DNA of 43,940 bases from Paenibacillus endophyticus. Its GTDB lineage: Bacteria > Bacillota > Bacilli > Paenibacillales > Paenibacillaceae. Every line of letters starts with the position of its first letter. Position 1 is the stretch's first letter. The notes under the pieces are model-generated. The model saw nothing but the letters and a program-made list of their open reading frames with translations, made no database searches and had not been told where the DNA came from. Where the stretch lies: assembly GCF_014192395.1 (NCBI RefSeq), contig NZ_JACHXW010000034.1:1-43940 (forward strand). Reading direction: 5' to 3'. The position numbers and the translations under genes were made by a program. Shown one piece after another: positions 32,735-41,655 of this stretch.

Positions 32735-34591
32735 ATGGCATACATGATCCCTGAGGTGATTCGGAAAAGCGCGACAGCGGGAGAGCGATTGGTGTTTCGC
32801 ACGCTGAAGACGAATTTGGCTGAAGACTACGTGGTCTATTTCGAACCGGAAATCGAGGGGGATCGGCCTGATTTTGTCATTATAGGTCCGGATCTTGGGC
32901 TCTTGGTGCTCGATGTGGCGGATTATACCAAGTCGTCTATTGTACATCTGGATACCGACGAATGGCAGCTTCACTCTTCTGCCGGACGGATGGAAACGGT
33001 GGAGAATCCCTATAAGCAGGCGAGGAACAGAGCGCGGCGGATCGCGAGGGAGCTTAAGGATGATCCGCAGCTAGCCTTGCACAGGGAAGGACAAGCAGGC
33101 GTGCTGAAGTTTGCTTGCGGTCATGGAACCGTATTTACGCGAATGGAGCAGGAGGATTTCGAGAGGCTTGGTCTCTGCGATGTCATTTCCCCAACGTTTG
33201 TGCTCTGCCGCAATGATATAGATGCGGATCGGGATGGTTTCTCAGCCGATCTGCTCATCGAGAAAATACATGGCATGTTCACGGATTGGAGCCGCAAAAG
33301 GTATATGCTGACGCTTGCGGATATGCAGGCTATCCGCAGCCATTTGTACCCCGAGGTACGACTGAGCTCCGAGTTCCGCCAGCTCGGCAATGAGCAGGAC
33401 CAGCTTCTGCTGTCGCTCCACCGGATCGAGGCGATGGATGTGCACCAGGAGCTTGCGGCGCAGCTGCTTTCGGATGAAGGGAATGCTGCGGCAGGCATTG
33501 GCAGCAAATCGCTTATGCTGGTCAACCGGGCCAAGATTATTGCCAAGCATCATCCGGAATGGAAAATTCTCATTTTGAGCCATAGCCATACGATATCGGG
33601 AAGCCTTCAAAAAATGGTCGATGAGCTTATGGAGGAGCCTGCGGATTTATTCGATTGGGTTATGCTCGAGGAACAGAAGGATGATAAGAAACGGAAGCAT
33701 AACGTCGAGGTTTATCATTTCCATGAGTGGCTGAGCAAGGTGCTGAATGTAAGGGAAGCGGGTATTGCAGGCCTGATCGAGAAGCTGGAGAGCAAAGAGG
33801 CGATCCTTCCGACTTACGATGCGATTCTGATCGACAAGGGACAGCAATTCGAACGCGACTGGCTGAGGCTGCTGAACCAATTGCTTGTGCCTAGCATGGC
33901 GGCAGCAAGCACGGAGTTGAAGGAGCGTTCGCGCATTTTATCTGTCAACTACCGCAATACAGCCCAGATCGTACAATTCGCTTGGAGCTTCTATCAACAG
34001 CATTCGCTGCTGGACAATAAGATGCAGGAAGGCTCGATTGACGGCGTTGCGTTGATCCCTCCCCATAGCACAAGGCGGAAAGGCCCGGAGCCTGCGATTG
34101 TGCGCTGCCGCAATCTGCAAGAGGAGCTGGAGGCCGTCGTGAAGCGGATCCAATACCTGCATAGCGAGAGGAAGGTCCCTTACCGGGAGATGGCTATCTT
34201 GTATCGCGTCAAAAATAACTACTACTCCTCCTATATCGATCTGATTCGCAAAGAGCTGCGGCGGCAGTGCCTTCCGTTTCAATGGTTATCGGAGGAGAAT
34301 ACCAATACGGTTCGGGTTTCAGGCGACTCGACTGACGCCATTGCGATATCATCCGTTGACGATGCGAGAGGACGCGAATTCCGTGCGGTATTCCTTGTGA
34401 ATACGGAGAATATGCCCTACGCCTTGGAAGAAGCCGAGGAACGCGAGACGGCAAGGTTCTATATGGCGATGACCCGGGCGCTGGACTGGCTGTTTATATC
34501 CTACAGCGGAGATTCGAGGTTCACCCTGTACTTGGACGAGATCCAGCAGCAGCGGAAGGAAAAGAAACTTGCGTCGAACAAAATGGGATAA
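32735..34591 (+). CDS. NERD-UvrD helicase homologue with degenerate nuclease and ATPase motifs
   Basis: This 618-residue protein has the layout of NERD-domain helicases: an N-terminal NERD part (MIPEVI...GERLVFRTL...PDFVIIGPDLGLLVLDVADY) and a UvrD-like part (motif IV SVNYRNT, motif VI AMTRALDWLFISYSG). Yet the active-site motifs depart from the family. NERD E-x-K reads DVA (60-62); the Walker A region reads AGIGSKSL (253-260) instead of AGSGKT; Walker B reads DKGQQF (367-372) instead of DEGQDF; the GDxxQ motif III segment is missing; motif V reads DDARGREF. The frame is intact with strong codon structure, so it is a conserved-looking pseudoenzyme rather than a fresh pseudogene. ATG 32735 follows GAGGTGACAAAAG. 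It is a single gene. Function unknown. Confidence 0.75.
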   Translation: MAYMIPEVIRKSATAGERLVFRTLKTNLAEDYVVYFEPEIEGDRPDFVIIGPDLGLLVLDVADYTKSSIVHLDTDEWQLHSSAGRMETVENPYKQARNRARRIARELKDDPQLALHREGQAGVLKFACGHGTVFTRMEQEDFERLGLCDVISPTFVLCRNDIDADRDGFSADLLIEKIHGMFTDWSRKRYMLTLADMQAIRSHLYPEVRLSSEFRQLGNEQDQLLLSLHRIEAMDVHQELAAQLLSDEGNAAAGIGSKSLMLVNRAKIIAKHHPEWKILILSHSHTISGSLQKMVDELMEEPADLFDWVMLEEQKDDKKRKHNVEVYHFHEWLSKVLNVREAGIAGLIEKLESKEAILPTYDAILIDKGQQFERDWLRLLNQLLVPSMAAASTELKERSRILSVNYRNTAQIVQFAWSFYQQHSLLDNKMQEGSIDGVALIPPHSTRRKGPEPAIVRCRNLQEELEAVVKRIQYLHSERKVPYREMAILYRVKNNYYSSYIDLIRKELRRQCLPFQWLSEENTNTVRVSGDSTDAIAISSVDDARGREFRAVFLVNTENMPYALEEAEERETARFYMAMTRALDWLFISYSGDSRFTLYLDEIQQQRKEKKLASNKMG

Positions 34592-34635
34592 GCGGTAATT
34601 CGTCGAAGAGGTGGCGTAAGAGCGGAATAAGAGAA

Positions 34636-34679
34636 AGGCCGTTAAGGAAGTCATTCATATTCCTTGGCGGTCTTTTTTT
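34636..34679 (+). terminator. Intrinsic terminator after the NERD protein
   Basis: AGGCCGTTAAGGAA (34636-34649) pairs with TTCCTTGGCGGTCT (34660-34673), with a two-base mismatch and wobble pairs, followed by T7. Confidence 0.8.
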
Positions 34680-34848
34680 GGTATATAAGAATTTATATGT
34701 TTTCACCTATAAATGTGCTTATATATCGCCGCGAAATGACTGCTTTTGCCACAGAGGACGGCGACAGCCGTTTACGCTTGGTGGAGAGCACTATGCTAAG
34801 TGCGCTTGATTCAATCGATAGAAATGCTGCTGGGCGGAGGTAAAGAGG

Positions 34849-35274
34849 ATGCGAATAGAGTCGATAAATAAGCAAGCCAGCATGACGTTTGAATTTGTGC
34901 AATCCGAAGAAGGGCCATTACCCGCTATCATTTTTTCAATCGCCATACAGGACAACGGTTATGACGGCGAGAATCGGGAGGCATGGTTTAGTTTGAGTGA
35001 CGTCGCTGCCTTTCAATCGGCTTTGGCTCAATTGCATTTTTTGCGCAAAGGAACAGCATCTTTAGAGAGTATGAGCCCGCAGGAATGCAAGCTTACTATT
35101 CAGAGCGTGAATCGCAAGGGGGATTTTGTAATGGAGTACTTGTTGTCCAAACATGTGTATTTGGAGCATACCTCTGCCACCAGAAGCGTTTCGGGCGCTT
35201 TTGACATGAACCCATCCGATCTTGAAAGGTTTGCAAAATTTTTATCTGCCTTCGTTTCGGAAGAATCCCTGTAG
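34849..35274 (+). CDS. Hypothetical protein, possibly WapI/immunity-like
   Basis: This 141-residue protein is predicted alternating beta strands ending in a helix: IIFSIAIQDNGYDGENREAWFSLSDVAAFQSALAQL, CKLTIQSVNRKGDFVMEYLLS and DMNPSDLERFAKFLSAFV. The pattern (strand-rich body, an aromatic W-F strand, a final aspartate-rich helix) resembles the loosely defined WapI-type immunity proteins, but the match is weak. ATG 34849 follows GGCGGAGGTAAAGAGG. No toxin gene is nearby. It lies alone between a terminator and a carbamoyltransferase gene. Confidence 0.55.
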   Translation: MRIESINKQASMTFEFVQSEEGPLPAIIFSIAIQDNGYDGENREAWFSLSDVAAFQSALAQLHFLRKGTASLESMSPQECKLTIQSVNRKGDFVMEYLLSKHVYLEHTSATRSVSGAFDMNPSDLERFAKFLSAFVSEESL

Positions 35275-35381
35275 CTGCTGCAGGGATTCTTTTCATTCCG
35301 GTTGACAAATCGTCTTACACGCCTTAGATTGGATATTAATTCACATATATGTATAAATATTCACTACAAGGAGCTAAAGCC

Positions 35382-36299
35382 ATGAAACACTTATTGTCTT
35401 TAAAAGAATGGGACGCGGAGAAGATTCAAGCCATCATTGAACAGGGGATCGAGGTTAAACGCAGCCCCGAGCAGTTTTACCATGCCGCCGAACGGAAAGG
35501 GCTGCTAATGCTTTTTCAGAAAACATCGACTAGAACGAGCTTGTCCTTTCAATCCGGTATGAACCAAATGGGCGGGTATTCGGTTGTGATGGACTGGGAT
35601 GCTAGCAACTTCAGTCTCTCTCCTATCCAATATGAAGCCCGGTATGCGTCCAGAAATTGTGATGTCATTATGGCAAGGCTCAAGAAACACTCCGACATGC
35701 TTGAACTGGCAAAATACGCTAGCGTTCCCGTGATCAATGGCTGCTGCGAGAAGTATCATCCCTGCCAGGCGCTTGCGGACTTGATGACTATTTACGAGGT
35801 AGCGGGAACGTTCAAAGGAATGACGTTAACGTATGTCGGCATTCATAACAATGTAGCGAATTCTCTCGTCGCCGGCTGTATGACCATGGGCATTAAGCTT
35901 CTGCTGGTGACGCCAATCATTAACACTCCGTCTTGGGATGAAGAGCTTATGCGGGAGGCTTATCAAAGCGGGTATGTCGTAAATGTGAGCAGCTTGTCCG
36001 AAGCAGCCTCGCAATCCGATTTCGTATATACGGACACATGGATCGACATGGAGTTTTTTCATGAGGAGCATTATGAGGAAGAGAAGAATAAAAGGCTGGC
36101 GACGATGCTTCCTTTCCAGCTGAACAGACGGAATCTTGCGGGACATTCGCCTTATATCATGCATGATATGCCGATTCATCCGGGCTTTGAGATTGAAGCC
36201 GAGCTGGTTGAGGCGGAACGCTCGATTATCTACCAGCAGGCCGAGAACAGAATGCATGTGCAGAAAGCGCTGCTTATGGATATGCTCGCCATCGGTTGA
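35382..36299 (+). CDS. Ornithine/aspartate carbamoyltransferase-family paralogue
   Basis: This 305-residue protein has the two-domain OTC/ATC fold. The carbamoyl-phosphate loop reads STRTS (49-53), not the usual OTC STRTR, and HPCQALADL (126-134) is intact. The second-substrate loop reads HDMPIH (261-266) where OTC has HCLPxH, so the usual Cys is Asp. DWDASNFSLSP and YASRNCDVIMARL match a paralogue group in Firmicutes. ATG 35382 follows AAGGAGCTAAAG. No arginine or pyrimidine genes are nearby. It probably transfers carbamoyl to an amine other than ornithine; the substrate is not known. Confidence 0.8.
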   Translation: MKHLLSLKEWDAEKIQAIIEQGIEVKRSPEQFYHAAERKGLLMLFQKTSTRTSLSFQSGMNQMGGYSVVMDWDASNFSLSPIQYEARYASRNCDVIMARLKKHSDMLELAKYASVPVINGCCEKYHPCQALADLMTIYEVAGTFKGMTLTYVGIHNNVANSLVAGCMTMGIKLLLVTPIINTPSWDEELMREAYQSGYVVNVSSLSEAASQSDFVYTDTWIDMEFFHEEHYEEEKNKRLATMLPFQLNRRNLAGHSPYIMHDMPIHPGFEIEAELVEAERSIIYQQAENRMHVQKALLMDMLAIG

Positions 36300-36501
36300 T
36301 GCCGTATTTGGCTTTACTGGAGCGGAGGGGAACTCTGGTTCAATAATCGACGATTCGTGCGGTGATGCTGAATACGAGAGGCAGTAAATTCGCTTACATC
36401 CCTCCAATCCGTCTAATCTCCCTCCCGGCAGCCAATTACTTGAGAAAGCTGTCCATAATGTGGGATTTGCCGCATTAGGCCAATCTCCATTTCCCTCTAT
36501 A

Positions 36502-36531
36502 CTTATTTGTGAAAGGGCTTTCACAAGTAAG
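36502..36531 (+). promoter_or_regulatory. Cre-like palindrome / hairpin upstream of the SLH glycosidase-esterase
   Basis: CTTATTTGTGAAA (36502-36514) pairs with TTTCACAAGTAAG (36519-36531) around GGGC. The core TGAAAGGGCTTTCA (36510-36523) differs from the consensus-type cre TGAAAGCGCTTTCA by one central base. It ends 16 nt before the ATG, so it could be a CcpA or LacI-family operator, an RNA hairpin, or both. Confidence 0.55.
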
Positions 36532-36547
36532 CAAAGGGGGATTTTTG

Positions 36548-39500
36548 ATGAGGTTAGCTATTCGAAAATGGTTCAGTTTGGCATTGGTATTCGCAGTCCT
36601 CGCATCAACTGTGGTTATTCCGGCGCCGCATGCGCAGGCAGCAACGGGGGAACCGGTTGCTGCGGCAGCAGGCCCTGCAGCGATTCATGCCTATCAGCAA
36701 TCGGCCAAATACGTGGCTTCGGCGAACTATACGTTAAAGGCGAACGGGGTGGATATTCCGGTAATCAAGGCGTATAACGATTATGATTACGCGAATTTTT
36801 CTGCATCGGAGGGGCCTATAACGTATGAGCTCACGATACTGAATACGGATAAGGTGCATGAGTATGCCATTAGCCCGAAAAAGCTCGGCATCAAGGCAGA
36901 TTCGGTCGTAGGCCGGACGATTACGTTCACGACGCAGAAGGATGAATATCTGATCGTCATGATGAATAACCGTACGACCAAGATCGTTATCGCTGCCGAT
37001 CCGGCGGAAACGGATGTACCGAACGCTTCGGGTACCGGTATTTTCAACGTAACTGCAGCGCCATACGGCATCACGGCTACGGGTGAAAAAACGGGCGTGA
37101 CAGAGAGAACAGCGGCGCTGCAGCAAGCGATTGATGATGCGAGCAGCTACGGTACGGCACAGGGAAATGGCGCCCAAGGCATCGTTTACGTACCGATAGG
37201 CACGTATTATATCGGGAATCTTGTGCTGCGCAGCAATACGGCGCTCTACATGCAGCCGGGAGCAACCTTCGTCGGTACAGGCAAAACAGCCGATTACACC
37301 GAGCATTGGTTCAAGGACTCGATGGGCCGTCCGGCTACGTGGTGGATTTCGACCGCATTCGACTCGACGAACATTAAGATTTACGGGCGAGGGACGATCG
37401 ACGGCAACGGGCAAGCGCTGCATGATGACAAAAGCACGAACGGCAAAGGTATGATTAACAATCTCGTCGTGCCCATTGCAACAAGCGACTTCCACATGGA
37501 CGGCGTTATTATTAGAGAATCGTCGGGCTGGGCGGTTGTGCCCGTTCGTTCCAATGATCTGACCTTTACGAATCTCAAAATGTTCAACAGCCTCGGCATG
37601 GGCGAGAATGACGGCATCGATATATGCGAATCTCAAAATGTAGTCGTGCGCAATTCGATCGGCATCGCGCTCGATGATCCTTATTCCACCAAGGCTTGGC
37701 GGGAAGACACGGATATTTCCTCGGGCAAAGTGCCATGGCCGGGCAGCCCGGAGCCAGTCCAGAACGTGCTATTTGAGGATGCGATCTCATGGACCCTATG
37801 CTACGGCTACAAAATCGGGCAAGGCGTCATGCAGGATCAATCCAACATTACCTTCAAGGACGGCGTCGTCTACAAGGCTGCCGTTGGCTTCGCTATCCAT
37901 CATAAATATGGCGCAGGTAGCGTGAGCGACGTAGCTTTTGAGAACATGGACGTTGAGGACATCAGCGGCAAGAACGAAGACAACAGTGCATGGATGACGA
38001 TGTTCACCATTAACGGAGGCAATGCCGGAGTTGGACCGATTACGGGCGTTACGGTAAAAAATATTACGGTCCGCGACGCTGGAGAAAGCTTTTCGAAGCT
38101 AAAAGGCGTTGAGGGCGCGGAAATTTCCAACATTACGTTTGAAAATGTGTACATGCCGGGCAAAGCACAGCCTGCGACCAATTTGCATGAGCTGAATTTC
38201 CACAGTAAAGAGTTTTACAGCGGCGTGACCATTAAACCTGTGCAAAATCCGGAGCCGCGCACTCGCACGAACCTTGCGCTGCGCCAGCCTGCAATCGGAT
38301 CGTCGAACGATGGCGCGCAGGATACATCGCCATACGTGAATGATGGCAATTTGGCTACCCGTTTTGGCTCAAAGCGCGGCATTGATCCGGGCTGGATCTA
38401 CGTTGATCTTGGCGAAACGAAGGCGATCAACGAAGTGAAGCTGTTCTGGGAAGGCGCCTATGGCAAAAGCTATCACATTCAAGTTGCCAACGAGCTAACA
38501 GATGAATCAAGCTGGCAGCCGGTATTCAGCACCACAACGGGCAAAGGCGGCGTTGAGACGGTCAGCTTTAATGAAGTGGACGCCCGTTACGTCCGAATGT
38601 ACGGTACGGTGCGAGCAACCATTTACGGCTATTCGCTATGGGAGCTTGAGGTTTACGGGCCAGAGGTATTCCCGGACAGCTTAACGCTGAATAAGTCGGC
38701 TTCAACGATCGCTACCGGTCAAACGGAGCAGTTAACTGCGACGCTGCTGCCCGAGGAGGCGACAAATAAAAAAATCATCTGGTCCACAAGCAATGCTAAC
38801 ACGGCAACGGTCAGCAGCAGTGGGCTGGTTACGGCACTTAGTGCGGGGACAGCCGTCATTACGGCCAAATCGCAAAATGGCGACGTAAGCGCGAAAACGA
38901 CGTTCACCATTACGGAGCCGGAAGCGCCGATGACGGCTATTGCGCCGGATGACGCCAACATTGCGTACATTGGCCGCTGGGACAAAAGCTCGCAGGCTGT
39001 GTACAAAAGCTATTGGCCGGGAGCTTCGCTGCGTACGTCCTTCACGGGCACGAACGTGAGGCTGAAACTAGGCAGTGCTGCGAATCTTTTCGTCAAAATT
39101 GACGATGGAGACTATCAGCTATACACCAATGCGGACGGAACCGTTCTTCTGACACCGACGCCCCTCGATGAGGGAACGCATACGCTGACCGTTGCATCAC
39201 GGGATGTGCTTGATGTACTCGCCTTTGAAGGCTTGCTGCTCGATATAGGCGCAGCGACGGCTCAGCCGCCTAAGCGGGAGCAGCTCATTGAATTTATTGG
39301 CGACTCCATTACGGTTGGCTATATGACTTCGAAAGTATCCATCGCCTCCTATGCGTGGCTGGCGGGCGAGCAACTGAACGCCGATCATACGCAGATTGCG
39401 TACACGGGCATTTGTTTGCAGACAGGCGTTGCTTGTTACGCGCCTAATCAGCTTGGCATGAGCGAGCAATATTTCAAGCTTCAGCCTGGTGATTACCCAG

Positions 39501-41590
39501 ATTCTCCTGCATGGAACTTCAGCACATACGAACCTACCGCCATCGTAGTTAATCTAGGTACGAACGATGCAAAATTCAATGTAGATGATGCAGCATTCCA
39601 AAATACGTATACAACGTTTCTAGCGGACATTCGAAGCAAATATCCGAGTGCTCATATTTTTGCGCTGAGGACGCTCGGCGGCTTTAAGGCTGCGCCGACG
39701 CTTGCGGCGGTCAACAACCGGATCGAAGCAGGCGATTCGAAGCTTCATTATGTGGATACAACGAGCTGGGTAGCCAGCTATCCGTCAGCCGATTTCATTG
39801 ATAGCCTGCATCCATCGAATGCCGGGCATGTAAAAATCGCAAATCGCTTAACGGAATATATGAAGCCTATTTTAGACGGAACAGATCCAACAGACCCAAC
39901 AGACCCAACAGACCCAACAGATCCAACAGATCCAACAGATCCAACAGATCCAACAGATCCAACAGATCCAACAGACCCGACAGACCCGACAGACCCAGTC
40001 CCGTTGGATGCTCCTTCTAATAATGGCGCAACTGCTGGTGATGGCAAAGTGAACTTGAGCTGGAACGGTGTTGTCGGAGCCGACGGATACAACATTTATG
40101 TCAGCGAGCAATCAGGCGTCTATTCGCAGGAATCCGCAACTGTAACAAGCTCTGTTTATGATTACCAAGCGACAGGACTGAGCAATGGTACTACGTACTA
40201 TTTTGTGGTAAAAGCATTTAACGATGCAGGCGAGAGCGCTGCTTCTAATGAAGTAAGCGCCGTGCCTCAGTCGAGCACGGGACCAGTTGAACCGACTAAT
40301 CCGCCGCAGCCGGAGGGGCCAACACCAACACCAACACCAACACCAACACCAACACCATCCGGCTCTTCCGTAATGCTGAATGGCAAAGAAGAGCAGCTTG
40401 GAATCATTGAAGCGACTAAGGCGGATGGCCAAACGGTCACTACCGTTAAGCTTGATGCCCTTGCTACCCTGCCGGCTAATGCGGTCGTAACGATCCAAGC
40501 GGCTGATCAAACGGGCAGTATGATCGCTGAGTTGACAGCTGAACTGATGGAGAAACTCAAACAGAAGGACGCCGTTATTGAGCTCAAAACAGCCGGAGCT
40601 GTATACGTGCTGCCATCGAGTCGGCTTAATCTAAAAGCATTAGCGGAGATGCTTGGCCAATCGACCACGCTTGAGGGCATAAAGCTTCGTATTGAAATCA
40701 GCAAACCGGCAGCAGATGTTCAGAAGCTGTTGGAGGCATCTGCTACGGAAGGAGGGTATGTTCTAATAGGCTCAGCTTATGATTTCAAGGTCACGGCAGT
40801 CCATGGAGATCGAACTACGGCAATCAACCAATTCAATGGATTTGTAGAAAGAACCATCATTATTCCTAACGGCGTAGATCCTAGCACGGTGACGACAGCA
40901 ATCGTCATCGATCCGGATGGAACGGTGCGCCATGTGCCAACCAAAATCGAACAGAAGGAAGGGAGATATGCTGCGGCAATAAACAGCTTATCGAACAGTG
41001 TCTATTCACTTGTAAGTCATTCCATACGTTTTACAGATATAAGCGGTCATTGGTCAGAGGAAGCGGTACTCCATTTAGGCGCGCGGTTGATTTTGAACGG
41101 AGTTAGCATAGATCAGTATGCGCCCGAGCAAACCGTGACCAGAAGCGAGTTCGCTGCGATGGTTGTCCGCGCACTTGGACTTAAACCGGTTAAGGCTGCC
41201 GATACGTTCTCGGATGTGGAGTCATCGGCGTGGTATGCGGATGCGGTTGAAACGGCTAGCGCCTATCAACTCATTGACGGTTTCGAGGATGGAACATTCC
41301 GGCCTCATGCGAACATAACCCGTGAGCAGGCGATGACGATTCTCGCTGGCGCGATGAACCTTACTGGGCTTAAGGCTAAGCTGCCGACTGCTGGTACGGA
41401 CATACTTGTAGATCAGTTTGCAGATAAAGAGGCTATAGCTGAGTGGGCGCTCAGCGGAATTGAGGACTGCCTGCAAGGTGGACTCGTACAAGGGAAAACA
41501 CCTGTGCAGCTGGCTCCCAAAGCGAACCTGACAAGAGCAGAGGTTGCCGCGATTATTGAGAGGCTTTTACAGAAATCGGAGCTTATCTAA
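36548..41590 (+). CDS. Secreted GH28/GH49-like beta-helix - CBM32 - Big_2 - CE2 esterase - FN3 - SLH protein
   Basis: This 1680-residue surface protein joins two enzymes. After the signal peptide (RKWFSLALVFAVLAS...HAQA) come a beta-sandwich (about 35-165) and a right-handed beta-helix (about 168-565) resembling GH28/GH49, with NDGIDICES and ALDDPYS as likely acid residues. CBM32 (about 568-704) and Big_2 (about 707-794) follow, then a CE2-type jelly-roll and SGNH esterase (about 795-1107; GDSITVGY Ser920, LGTND, DSLH Asp1085/His1088). A (TDP)13 linker, FN3 (about 1155-1241), a (PT)n linker, a stalk domain (about 1275-1494) and three SLH domains end it. It should deacetylate and cleave an acetylated polysaccharide at the wall. 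ATG 36548 follows AAGGGGGA. Confidence 0.87.
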   Translation: MRLAIRKWFSLALVFAVLASTVVIPAPHAQAATGEPVAAAAGPAAIHAYQQSAKYVASANYTLKANGVDIPVIKAYNDYDYANFSASEGPITYELTILNTDKVHEYAISPKKLGIKADSVVGRTITFTTQKDEYLIVMMNNRTTKIVIAADPAETDVPNASGTGIFNVTAAPYGITATGEKTGVTERTAALQQAIDDASSYGTAQGNGAQGIVYVPIGTYYIGNLVLRSNTALYMQPGATFVGTGKTADYTEHWFKDSMGRPATWWISTAFDSTNIKIYGRGTIDGNGQALHDDKSTNGKGMINNLVVPIATSDFHMDGVIIRESSGWAVVPVRSNDLTFTNLKMFNSLGMGENDGIDICESQNVVVRNSIGIALDDPYSTKAWREDTDISSGKVPWPGSPEPVQNVLFEDAISWTLCYGYKIGQGVMQDQSNITFKDGVVYKAAVGFAIHHKYGAGSVSDVAFENMDVEDISGKNEDNSAWMTMFTINGGNAGVGPITGVTVKNITVRDAGESFSKLKGVEGAEISNITFENVYMPGKAQPATNLHELNFHSKEFYSGVTIKPVQNPEPRTRTNLALRQPAIGSSNDGAQDTSPYVNDGNLATRFGSKRGIDPGWIYVDLGETKAINEVKLFWEGAYGKSYHIQVANELTDESSWQPVFSTTTGKGGVETVSFNEVDARYVRMYGTVRATIYGYSLWELEVYGPEVFPDSLTLNKSASTIATGQTEQLTATLLPEEATNKKIIWSTSNANTATVSSSGLVTALSAGTAVITAKSQNGDVSAKTTFTITEPEAPMTAIAPDDANIAYIGRWDKSSQAVYKSYWPGASLRTSFTGTNVRLKLGSAANLFVKIDDGDYQLYTNADGTVLLTPTPLDEGTHTLTVASRDVLDVLAFEGLLLDIGAATAQPPKREQLIEFIGDSITVGYMTSKVSIASYAWLAGEQLNADHTQIAYTGICLQTGVACYAPNQLGMSEQYFKLQPGDYPDSPAWNFSTYEPTAIVVNLGTNDAKFNVDDAAFQNTYTTFLADIRSKYPSAHIFALRTLGGFKAAPTLAAVNNRIEAGDSKLHYVDTTSWVASYPSADFIDSLHPSNAGHVKIANRLTEYMKPILDGTDPTDPTDPTDPTDPTDPTDPTDPTDPTDPTDPTDPTDPVPLDAPSNNGATAGDGKVNLSWNGVVGADGYNIYVSEQSGVYSQESATVTSSVYDYQATGLSNGTTYYFVVKAFNDAGESAASNEVSAVPQSSTGPVEPTNPPQPEGPTPTPTPTPTPTPSGSSVMLNGKEEQLGIIEATKADGQTVTTVKLDALATLPANAVVTIQAADQTGSMIAELTAELMEKLKQKDAVIELKTAGAVYVLPSSRLNLKALAEMLGQSTTLEGIKLRIEISKPAADVQKLLEASATEGGYVLIGSAYDFKVTAVHGDRTTAINQFNGFVERTIIIPNGVDPSTVTTAIVIDPDGTVRHVPTKIEQKEGRYAAAINSLSNSVYSLVSHSIRFTDISGHWSEEAVLHLGARLILNGVSIDQYAPEQTVTRSEFAAMVVRALGLKPVKAADTFSDVESSAWYADAVETASAYQLIDGFEDGTFRPHANITREQAMTILAGAMNLTGLKAKLPTAGTDILVDQFADKEAIAEWALSGIEDCLQGGLVQGKTPVQLAPKANLTRAEVAAIIERLLQKSELI
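39881..39997 (+). repeat. In-frame 9-bp tandem repeat encoding (Thr-Asp-Pro)13
   Basis: Thirteen units ACA-GAY-CCR run without interruption; ACAGATCCA and ACAGACCCA alternate in blocks, with two ACAGACCCG. They encode a flexible acidic linker between the SGNH esterase and FN3 domains. Copy-number change by slippage would keep the frame. Confidence 0.95.
40319..40358 (+). repeat. In-frame 6-bp repeat encoding a Pro-Thr linker
   Basis: About six units of CCAACA encode PTPTPTPTPTPTP between the FN3 domain and the stalk domain of the same protein. Confidence 0.9.
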
Positions 41591-41604
41591 TAGACCGAAG
41601 GCAT

Positions 41605-41648
41605 CAAAAAGAGCTCCCTCGTCCCAAGTGGACAAGAGGAGCTCTTGC
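41605..41648 (-). terminator. Shared terminator between convergent genes
   Basis: AAGAGCTCC (about 41610-41618) pairs with GGAGCTCTT (about 41637-41645), extended inward by CTCGTCC/GGACAAG. On the minus strand T5 follows, fitting the end of the kinase gene; on the plus strand the tail GCTTTGCC is weaker but may also serve the SLH gene. Confidence 0.75.
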
Positions 41649-41655
41649 TTTGCCT

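Noticed and set aside
32735..34591. Treating the NERD-helicase homologue as a decayed pseudogene
   Set aside because: There is no frameshift or internal stop, the ribosome site is good and codon structure is intact across 1.86 kb, so loss of motifs without loss of the frame argues for a retained protein.
36734..37636. Long minus-strand open frame of 300 codons inside the SLH enzyme gene
   Set aside because: It lies opposite strong coding sequence with recognisable domains, has no good start site and encodes no recognisable motif; it reflects codon bias of the sense strand.
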